Assembly: GCA_946122785.1 (NCBI GenBank)
Contig: CAMGYJ010000002.1
Location: forward strand, 16,442,839-16,506,838
Reading direction: 5' to 3'
Origin: Linum tenue
Taxonomy: Eukaryota > Streptophyta > Magnoliopsida > Malpighiales > Linaceae
Length of the DNA: 64,000 nt
Below, one piece after another: positions 56,199 to 64,000 of the stretch (position 1 is the stretch's first letter; each line of letters starts with the position of its first letter). A program made the translations under genes and the position numbers. Under the pieces are notes generated by a model. The model was given only the letters and a program-made list of their open reading frames with translations, was not told the DNA's origin and searched no databases.

Positions 56199-58052
56199 GC
56201 TGTACTCATCGCTCCTCTGAGTGTGTGTTTTTATATTCTATTTCAGACTTTTCATTTTTGCTCCATGTGTGTGCGGAGCTTGAACTTAGTCTGTCGTTTG
56301 TTTTTATTTTTTTCTTTTGTGGGTTGTCTATTTTGTGGCCATCTGGGCTAACTATGATCCCTAACGCATAGTGTGCTAGTGTGTTCTTGATGTCCCCTTC
56401 GTGCAGAACTGTTCCATTCGTCCCATTTGTTTCCCGCTGACTGGTCCACTTCCAGTCTCCCGGCAGTATTTGAATCTGGTAACATCGTTCCCCTATCTCT
56501 CCCTCTGCTCCATTGAGGGCAATGTCGTGCTTAAGTGTGGGGGGGTGCTTTGTATCGGTTGGAATCTATATATGTGTGCTTGGAGCCTAGTCCACTGTCC
56601 AAATCTCGAGATTTGAGGGCTCCAAGTATCGCTGTTTGCATGATCATATTGGCAATGTGATTTGATTGGTGAATCGAATGGCTGCATGACAGCTTGATTG
56701 TAACTAGGACAGCCTATGATGATGACTAAGACGTGCAGTAGAATTGTGTAGGGGTTCAGTTTTTCAACTGTTTGCTTACCAACTGTGACTTGGATTGATC
56801 ACTTGTTCTTGACAATCGTTTATGCATCTAGTTCAGGAAATCAGAATGAGAGATAGAGCATATAGGTAGCCATGTGAGATTTGAGCCTGCTCGTTTCTTT
56901 CTTGTGCGATAGATCCCTCTTCCATGATGTGTAGCATTCACGTTGTCATTAGCTAAGATGATGGAGGCATAGGATTAGCCCACGACCAAATAGACTGTCC
57001 TGATGTGTCATGCCCCCTAGTCAGCTCTTTTGAGTCGCGTGTTATCCTTTCTTTCGGTCTACAATGGAAAATCACCCTTTTGCATCTCTTAGAAGGTTCC
57101 ACGGAGTGGTTTTTACATGTTCTCTGCAGTTTCTGCTAAATATAATGTGAGGGTTGGAGGTAGTTCTTAAAAACTGGGCATGTGTTTAAACAAATGTGCA
57201 GAGGTGGTGGTTCTCTTAAGAAATGAAAAAAAATGAAAGAAAAATAAAGAAAAAAATGAATGAAAGCAAAAGAGAGCCACTACCAAAAATCTTAATAGTG
57301 CCCATTAAGTAGTGTTTCTTAGCAGTCTGGCTTGGAAATACTAACATTTATGTACCTCCTTCACTCTTGTGCTCTAAAAAAATTTGAGTAATGCAGAATG
57401 GCAGAAAGAAAGTAAGTGGTTTGATTGACTGTGATTGTGTTGGGTTTGGAATTGTGGAACCTCGTGCTATGAATACTTCCACCACCTAAAAGGCCTTTTC
57501 CCCATGTTCAAGACCCTAGCCAGTCATTTGAACCTGTGTCTAAGACCTCCGGATTAGTTAGTGATGACACCCATTTATGTGAACTCTAACATTTAGCGGC
57601 TGTCGTCATGGTGAAAAGACGTTAGGGAATGAGATAATAAGCATGCGCATTTTTCGCATCAAATTGTCCTGACCCCACTGGTCGAGAGTGAGCGATTCAT
57701 TTTCTCATATTATCTATACTCTTTAACCCGGTGAGGACCTAGATTGCTCGGTCTCAGTTCGGATATCTTGAGTTTTGTGCATGAGGTGACTGTCTTGAGT
57801 GAGTGGTTGAGTCAAGTCTATGTTGGTTGATGAACAGAAGGGAGACTCTTCCTTTACCCGCTTTTACTGCACTCGAATGTCCTCTGTTGTGGTTGTCCAG
57901 GTTGCTGTTGAAGTTGTTCATGTGATGATGTTTGAAAGCCAGTATGATTCCCGTGTTTCGTGCCTATATGATATGTCCCCAAGGGTTTCATGATCAAGAT
58001 GTTTTGATCTTACCTTGTATCTGACTTGGTTTGCTTGGGGACAAGCAAACGG
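56199..58052 (+). other. 3' UTR of element E
   Basis: Noncoding. It contains an inner copy of a polypurine-like tract (TTAAGTGTGGGGGGGTG, 56531-56547), the stem-loop at 56579-56626 and long blocks shared with the 3' UTRs of A and B in opposite orientation. Confidence 0.6.
56579..56626 (+). ncRNA. Conserved 3' UTR stem-loop, copy in E
   Basis: CTTGGAGCC, TAGTCCACTGTC, CAAATC-TCGA-GATTTG, AG, GGCTCCAAG on the sense (plus) strand. Both stems are perfect. Confidence 0.72.
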
Positions 58053-58069
58053 TTAAGTGTGGGGGAATT
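58053..58069 (+). promoter_or_regulatory. Polypurine tract of element E
   Basis: TTAAGTGTGGGGGAATT directly before the LTR start TGATAACATCG. It differs by one base from the tracts of A and B. Confidence 0.85.
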
Positions 58070-58340
58070 TGATAACATCGTATTTGCACATGTTTGCACC
58101 CTCGTTTCTTGATAATTTTGGCTTGAGTTTTTGCTTTCTTGGACTATTTTACGCTAGGTTGTGTTCCTTTGTCACATTTCAGGTCCTAGCATGTAAATTG
58201 AAGCATAGGCGCAAGTTTCAAGTCAATCGGAGATCATTTGGCAATTCGGGAGAAGAAACACGAGCATGACCTGAGGAATAATGGACTTCTACCTCATATT
58301 ATAGACAAAATGATCTTGAGGTTTTTGCAGTAGAGATTAA
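58070..58340 (+). repeat. 3' LTR of element E, truncated
   Basis: The first 270 bp resemble the LTR start of A (TGATAAC, ACTATTTTACGC..GGTTGTG, CAGGTCC). The match ends at a MITE; the rest of the LTR is not found beyond it. Confidence 0.75.
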
Positions 58341-58765
58341 GGGGTCGTTTGGTTTTGGTGATAGTTGGGTTGAGATAGTTACAATGCATGTAATGTTTAC
58401 AATACATCATTTTTTTTAATTTTCTGCACAAACAATGCATGCATTGTTTGCTTGATGTGACACAAACTGTCACTCAAAATGAGTGATAGTTAAATCTCAA
58501 GTTTTGGTTGAGATTGTTGTGTTTTTTTCTTCTACCAACTATGTCTCTACCTCTTTATATGTGTTGCTTTTTTATACTAAAAACAAAGGGTACAAATGAC
58601 ATTTCACCCATATAGTAATATAATTTATTTAAACAATACAATAACTATCACAGAAACCAAACAATGTAAACTACAATACACCAATTTTCTTATATACATG
58701 TATATTATTATGCATACATTGATAACAATACATCGATTTAACTATCACCAAAATCAGACCACCCC
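58341..58765. mobile_element. MITE, 425 bp, PIF/Harbinger-like termini
   Basis: The ends GGGGTCGTTTGGTTTTGGTG and, inverted, GGGGTGGTCTGATTTTGGTG extend as inverted repeats of about 27 bp (to ATAGTT). Termini of the form GGG..GTTTGGTT are common in Tourist-type MITEs. The flanks (TAA left, AAA right) do not give a clean 3-bp duplication, so the superfamily is tentative. Confidence 0.65.
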
Positions 58766-60740
58766 AAAGTTTGAGAACCTTTCTAACCACCTAAGACAGG
58801 GAGAGAAACAATAACACAAAGAGCAAGAGGAAGACAAGGTTTTGTTATGCATTTTATTTTAAGTGCACACTAGATAGAGCAGTGGATATTGAAGTGATAA
58901 GTCCACCTCTCTCCACATATTTATTCGCGGGTTAATTGCAGTAACTAAATTTTTGTTTAATTAAGATTGAAATTTTTATTTTTCTGGATAATAGGGAAGA
59001 TTGGAGGAACGGAAAAGATTGAAGTTTTGTTGAACATGGTATGTCTAGTTCAGATCCTATTGGTGTGGTCTGATCTCGACCGCCTAATATATGGTCAGGT
59101 TTATGATCTTATTCTAAAATTTCAGTGTAGACTGTAAACAGTATATATGATTGCCAAAAAGAATGAAGTATATATTATATTTAAACGTGAATACGTGATT
59201 AATTTCTTCAGACTAATAAACTCTAGCTACAGCCTACAAATGAGAATTTAAAAATTTCGTGGACACTCAAATAATAATTCTTGAAGAGTATACACTCTTA
59301 CGCTCCCATTCTAGCTCCTGCTCTAGCTCCCGCCCCGCGAATTGGTAAGATAAATCCGTCAAGTCAATTCTGTTAACAAAGAGACTACTTGAAGAACTCG
59401 CCTTCCATCACATATTGTCTTCCCTCGCAAACACCCCCATGCTTAATTTCCACTTGGTCGTTACTCATTAATTCCACTTTTGACACACATCGCCACCATA
59501 AGAGTGCCACCTTCATCGCGTGATGAATACATGTTGTTGGAGTGCATTTTAGGAGCTAGAAGGAGGATATCATAAAATAGTAGATAGAGAAACAAATATA
59601 GATAGTCCGGTCGAGAAAGAATATTACTCATATGTAGATGAGATTTTATATAATTTATAAATATATGAAAAATATAATAATTTTTCATATATCCGGGCAA
59701 AAGCGGACTAAAACAATTACACCATTAACCCTCAACCCACTTAATCGACAGTGCCAACGGGCTAAACCAGGTTGACAACCTTTGATACTTGAAATTCATA
59801 TATTCTAAACATTTTGGGTTCCAATTTTTATGATTGAGTCAAATCGATCAATAATTGTGGACTTTTCAGAGAGTAGTTGAAATTCAAAAGTCGATTTTCA
59901 AGGTTCTTTCGTGACGGACAAGTTTTTGCGTTTTATTATTGGTCGGTCGAAGGAAGAGAAAGCGGGACAGATGGAGGATGAGATTGTGGCTATTAATTAT
60001 TGGGAGTTGCAGATAGAGAAGATAAGCCATAAAAGGGATTAAATTTAATTTGATAATATGCATATACTATATATTACAATGGCATGTTTGATGTGAAAAA
60101 TAAAAAGGATAGATTTGAGAAAATGGATAATAGAATGACAATTTATGCTATTAACTCCACATGAAAAGTCAAAGATTGTATTGATAGAGTAGAATTTAAG
60201 GTTTTATAATGTTGACTTTTCGTAACTTTTGTACGTGCATTAGTATCTAACACATAACAGCCTCGACTTATTATTCAATCAAGCCTATACACTAAATTCT
60301 AATAATTTATACAATAAGCATTATGTTTTTGTGTTCTTCCATATTTGAGATTTCTAGACATAATCTTTTCGTTATTCTCTTGATTTTTTGTATACCTTCA
60401 ATTCCTACCATTCTAGATGACATATATTTTGTTTCAACTCCAACTTCATATCCGATAATAAAAAGTTCACAAATTTCTTCTAAGATATGAAAAAAATACA
60501 CAACAATAAATTAGGAGGACTTGATAAAAATGTACATATTAACTCATTATCGGTAATGTCATAATCAACAAATATCATATAGATTACTATGAAATAATGA
60601 ATTAACTATTTTAAAAACCTCAACTTATTTAAAAACATGAAGAGATTTATCAAAATAAAATAAAATAAAATTCATCCAACCAACGGATCGGGTTAATATT
60701 TTAAATATAATTATAAATAAACCAATATAAATGATAAAGT
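58766..60740. other. AT-rich region, no gene; probably part of a Helitron
   Basis: No reading frame with a recognisable product. The right end belongs to the Helitron terminus at 60751-60775, whose 5' end I could not place. Confidence 0.4.
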
Positions 60741-60750
60741 GAAACTCATT

Positions 60751-60775
60751 CGGCCAATGGCCGAGTAAAAGCTAG
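60751..60775 (+). mobile_element. Helitron 3' terminus
   Basis: Hairpin CGGCC-AAT-GGCCG (60751-60763), then AGTAAAAG and the terminal CTAG (60772-60775) followed by T. Hairpin and terminus resemble those at 7839-7865 on the other strand, so both may be one family. The body lies to the left. Confidence 0.6.
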
Positions 60776-60776
60776 T

Positions 60777-61088
60777 AATTAAGTATATGAGATAAGATAA
60801 CTCATGATATGTTCCCAAAATCTACTATATTCATTTAGTCATACCCTATAAGCCTGTAATAAGGTTTACAATTGACAATATCTTGGTCCCTAAATCTTAT
60901 ACTCCTAAACTATCACATGTAAACATTGTAATTATGAAATTGATAAGTTATTAAGTATAGCCTGTCTCTTTCCTCGGCTCTACCGTCTCGGACTGGTGGG
61001 CGTGGGGTGGGGGGACTCGCTACTGCTGTTGTGTGTTCTTTTGGGCAAGAGTGGTGGAGAAGAAGATGAAAAAGGGATACGAGGACGC
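60777..61088. other. No recognisable gene
   Basis: AT-rich, then a G-rich stretch (GGGGTGGGGGGAC, about 61003-61016). Nothing supported. Confidence 0.4.
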
Positions 61089-61258
61089 CTGAGTCTCAGG
61101 CGTTGGCGCTATTAAATCTTTCGAAAAAATTCAAAATGCGCCACCGCCTGAGTCTCGGGCGGGCACGCTTCAGTCTCAGGCGATGGCGCCTTTAACTCGT
61201 TTGAAAAAACTCAAAACGCACCAGCACCTGAGTCTCAGGCGGGCACTTTAACCCTACA
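61089..61258. repeat. GCCTGAGTCTCAGGC palindrome repeats
   Basis: GCCTGAGTCTCAGGC and near copies (CCTGAGTCTCGGGC, TTCAGTCTCAGGC, ACCTGAGTCTCAGGC) occur four times in units joined by a segment containing GAAAAAA(T/C)TCAAAA(T/C)GC. It resembles the palindromic units in the foldback MULE at 13.7 kb in style, not in sequence. Confidence 0.78.
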
Positions 61259-61424
61259 AAAAACACAGTATATATTAGGGACGTGTCTTAGTCCCTGTAT
61301 AATTGTATAACCTTGTCCTAGTGTAATTAGTATTCATCTCTTTTACTTGCTGTACAATGTAACCGATGGGTATAAATATACCCTTGTGCTTTTCAATAAT
61401 ACTTACGTATTCAAAGCCTAATAT

Positions 61425-61436
61425 GGTATCAGAGCT
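61425..61436 (+). promoter_or_regulatory. Copia primer binding site (tRNA-iMet)
   Basis: TGGTATCAGAGC, complementary to the 3' part of the plant initiator tRNA-Met, is the standard Ty1/copia primer site. Confidence 0.88.
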
Positions 61437-61451
61437 GGATACCTAAAACCT

Positions 61452-61850
61452 ATGTTTTTTTCGTCCAAGGAGCTGTCTACGTTCATCAGCCCCTTCCTCA
61501 TGGCGAATTCAGACGAGCCTCAGCTGGTTACGATCAATCCCGCTGCGTCTCTTCCGTTGAAACTCACTATTGTGAATTTCCTGTCTTATCGCGCTCAGCT
61601 GCAGTCTCTTCTCCATGGTCTTGATCTCGTCGATTACTTGGATGGATCTTTTCCTCCGCCGCCTCCAACGATTCAGGTCGATGGTGCTGAAACTCGGAAC
61701 CCTAAATACACTCATTGGTTTCGTCAAGATCAGCTTCTTCTCAGCAGCCTGTTTGCCTCGGTCACTGAAGCAGTCTGCCCCTATATCGTCGCTGCTGACC
61801 GGAAGGAACAAGGTTATACAATTATACAGGGACTAAGACCACGTCCCTAA
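61452..61850 (+). pseudogene. Copia gag N-terminal fragment
   Basis: About 120 residues match the start of plant copia gag/UBN2-type proteins: NFLSYRAQLQSLLHGLDLVDYLDG, then PPPP, YTHWFRQDQLLLSSLFASVTEAV. The likely start is the second Met (MANSDEPQ, 61500). The frame then runs into the inverted LTR copy and stops, so the rest of gag and all of pol are missing. Confidence 0.78.
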
Positions 61851-61852
61851 TA

Positions 61853-62179
61853 GATATGAGGATTTTCCAAGTTTGAGGATTATAAAATATTGGGGACGGA
61901 GCGAGAAAAGAAGATGAGTGGGAACTGGGAAGTAATGGCTAGAAAACGGTTGGATAATTACGGAGAAAAGAAGGAGAACACGTGGAAATCCAACGAACAT
62001 GTGGCAATCGTTCTTCTTCTTCAGCTACAAAAGCCAATGTTATACCCTTCACTGTAACCCATTAATGATTGAAAACCACACTGATAAAAGAAAATAAAAA
62101 ATGAAAACCAAAGGTCTTTTTAGGCATTATAAAATTGCGATTTGAAATAAAAAATCTCCTATCGAAACTAAAATCTCAT
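61853..62179. other. Spacer before the third LINE
   Basis: No gene. AT-rich with purine-rich stretches near 61900-61985. Confidence 0.4.
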
Positions 62180-64000
62180 ATCCAAAGGTTCTGATCACCG
62201 TGCTCTGCTTCTTTCTGATAAACCTTATCGACGTATGTGCCGCCCTCTGTTTCGCTTTGATACTAGATGGGCGGAGAATTCGGAAGTCAAGGCAATGGTG
62301 GCTTACGTTTGGCAGGAGACCGTTCCTGGAACCCCAATGTTCCAGCTATGGGAAACGATTGAAGAAACTACGCCATTTACTTTATGATTGGAGTAGAGCG
62401 GGTACCACGAATTCCCTGCGCAATATCCATACCTTGCAAAATGAGATTGAACGGATTAAATCCATTCATCCTATTGATTGGCAAGAGGTGACCTGCCTTG
62501 AAACTAATTTGAATATACAATGGGAAGCGGAGGAAGCTTACTGGCAGCAGAAATCTCGCGTCCGGTGGCTGAAGAAAGGGGATAAAAATTCGTCCTACTT
62601 TCACACGGTCACGAGGGCCCGCCGTAAGCAGAACTTTATTGCTGGGCAGTACAATGAGGACGGGGAATTGATCACGGAGGAACTTGGGAAGGCTGATATT
62701 GCCACAAATTTCTCATACCCTCTTTACATCGGAAAGTCAAGTGACTAACATGAAAGAGAGGGTGGGTGAACTTCCCATTGATCCCTGTGTTACTCCAGAA
62801 ATGAATGCAAGTTTGACTGCGGAGGTTCTCTCTATGGAAATCCGTAATACAGTTTTCTCTATGGGGTCAAAAAAGGCACCGGGCTCTGATGGCTTCACGG
62901 GTAAGTTCTTCAAAGCTTACTAGGAGATCGTGGGGGATTCAGTTATAGAGGCGGTCCGGTCACTTTTTAAAACGAGTAGATTGCTTCGTAGCTTCAATCA
63001 TACCTGGTTGACGTTGATTCCCAAAGTGGATCAAGTGGAGTCAATGCTTCAGCTTCGTCCTATCAGCCTATGACAGTTTGTGTATAAGGTGATCACCAAA
63101 ATCTTGTCGGAAAGACTAGCGAATCTTCTTCCCCAGATCATCTCAGATGGGCAGAATGCTTTTATCAGGGAAAGACAGATGGTGGAAAACATTCTTCTAG
63201 GGCATGATTTAATGCACTATTTGAAAATCAAAACCCGGGGAAAGAAGGGATACATGGCTCTAAAGGTTGACATGGAAAAAACCTATGATAGAGTCGCATG
63301 GTCATTCCTTCTGGCGGTTTGGGAAAAAATGGGATTTAGCTATGTCTGGAGAGGATGGATTCATGAATGTTTGCAATCTACTACCTTTTCGGTTCTCATG
63401 AATGTAGCCCGTCTGGCTTTTTCTCCCCGTCTCGGGGACTCCGGCAAGGAGATCCCCTTTCGCCCCTTCTGTTCGTCATTTGTACAGAGGGGTTTGCGGC
63501 TATGCTCCGAAAAGCCATTTTGCTAGGGAAATTGTAGGGCGTCAAGGTGGCTCCCCGAGCGCCTCGTATTTCCCATTTGTACTTTGCTGATGATTCTTAT
63601 CTGTTTCTTCGAGGATCCCTCCAGGAATGTGAGAATTTGATCAAGGTTCTAAATGAATATGAGGAACTCAGTGGCCAAAAGGTGAATTTGGATAAGTTTG
63701 TGGTCTGCTTTAGCAAGAATATTGCTATGTCAGACCAAGAATTCTTGGCAGAGATCCTTGGTGTAGGGGTAGTGGGGGTCCAAGATAAGTACTTGGGCTT
63801 ACCTACGCTGATTGCCCATTCCAAAATGGCTACCTTTCGCTATCTAGAGGAGAAATTGTTGGCACGACTTTAGGGTTGGAAGCGCAGGACACTGTCTTGT
63901 TCGGCTAAGAAAACATTGATTAAGTCGGTGGCTCTAGCCTTACCATTGCATGTCATGTCCCGTTTCAAATTGCCCTTGTCTCTCTGTCGCATTCTGGATA
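62180..64000 (+). mobile_element. LINE (L1-like), 5'-truncated, runs off the window
   Basis: The element starts at the end of the endonuclease (GSDHRALLLSDKPY, about 62187), so ORF1 and most of the endonuclease are missing. It continues through the linker (QQKSRVRWLKKGDKNSSYFHTV, about 62560) and the reverse transcriptase: KKAPGSDGFTGKFF (62870), LTLIPKV, GKKGYMALKVDMEKTYDRVAW (63240-63300), an intact active site YFADDSYLF (about 63580-63608), SGQKVNL and VQDKYLGLP. Frame changes and stops (62746, 62921, 63073, 63524, 63871) break it. It is the same family as the LINE at 2.1-7.3 kb but keeps FADD. The 3' half lies beyond the window. Confidence 0.88.

Larger units (their letters stand above)
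50618..58340 (+). mobile_element. Athila-like element E (plus strand), interrupted by D and C
   Basis: Visible parts are the C-terminal half of the accessory ORF (50618-51382 and 56063-56198), a 3' UTR (56199-58052), the polypurine tract TTAAGTGTGGGGGAATT (58053-58069) and the start of the 3' LTR (58070 to about 58340). The 5' part should lie left of D and is not in the window. D and C inserted into its ORF, so E is the oldest of the three. Confidence 0.8.
61273..61852 (+). mobile_element. Rearranged Ty1/copia fragment with inverted ends
   Basis: LTR-like sequence (61273 to about 61420, with TATAAATATACCC near 61371) is followed by the initiator tRNA-Met primer site TGGTATCAGAGC and a gag N-terminal fragment. 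The end (61805-61852) is the inverted copy of the first 45-48 bp. A normal copia element would have direct LTRs, so this is a rearrangement product. Confidence 0.7.

Overview
The window is plant nuclear DNA, most likely from a eudicot. The evidence is one intact plant-type gene with a GT-AG intron, L1-like LINEs, Athila-type Ty3/gypsy elements primed by tRNA-Asp, a Ty1/copia fragment primed by the initiator tRNA-Met, FAR1-type Mutator-like (MULE) sequence, hAT elements with 8-bp target duplications, and Helitron ends. Nothing bacterial or organellar was seen. Apart from a CER2-like acyltransferase at 10.6-12.6 kb, the window is almost entirely transposable elements, many nested in one another.

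Layout. 1-7.3 kb: a minus-strand LINE remnant, then a decayed plus-strand LINE carrying a 198-bp MITE. 7.8-8.8 kb: a Helitron 3' end. 10.5-12.6 kb: the CER2-like gene. 12.9-21.7 kb: seven non-autonomous DNA transposons, six of them with exact target-site duplications (hAT, MULE, foldback, two of them nested in others). 22.3-27.2 kb: a MULE-like element with a degenerate FAR1-type transposase and a second ORF resembling the Athila accessory protein, set among about 39 copies of the palindrome GGTCGACC. 27.2-58.3 kb: a stack of Athila-like LTR retrotransposons. Element A (minus) interrupts the MULE; B (minus, non-autonomous, young) sits inside A; E (plus) is interrupted by D (minus, gag-protease only) and by C (minus, deleted). 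A gap of 61 N at 45,093-45,153 hides several element ends. 58.3-64 kb: a MITE, a Helitron 3' end, palindromic repeats, a rearranged copia fragment and a third LINE that runs off the window.

How the parts work together. The retroelements share the tRNA-Asp primer site, the polypurine tract, a hairpin after gag-pol and a structured 3' UTR, so A-type gag-pol could have served the non-autonomous copies. Their LTRs carry an element-specific cluster of GC-rich palindromes at a conserved distance from the LTR start, and A and D carry the same motif again in the spacer before the accessory ORF. The motif differs between elements: CACGGCCGTG in A, B and D, a CCCGGTCGGG form in C. GGTCGACC plays the same part around the related ORF in the MULE. 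My best candidate for an undescribed system is therefore an accessory protein family paired with fast-changing, element-specific palindromic target clusters, comparable in logic to the VANC anti-silencing proteins of Arabidopsis VANDAL elements. This is inference from layout; no binding data exist here.
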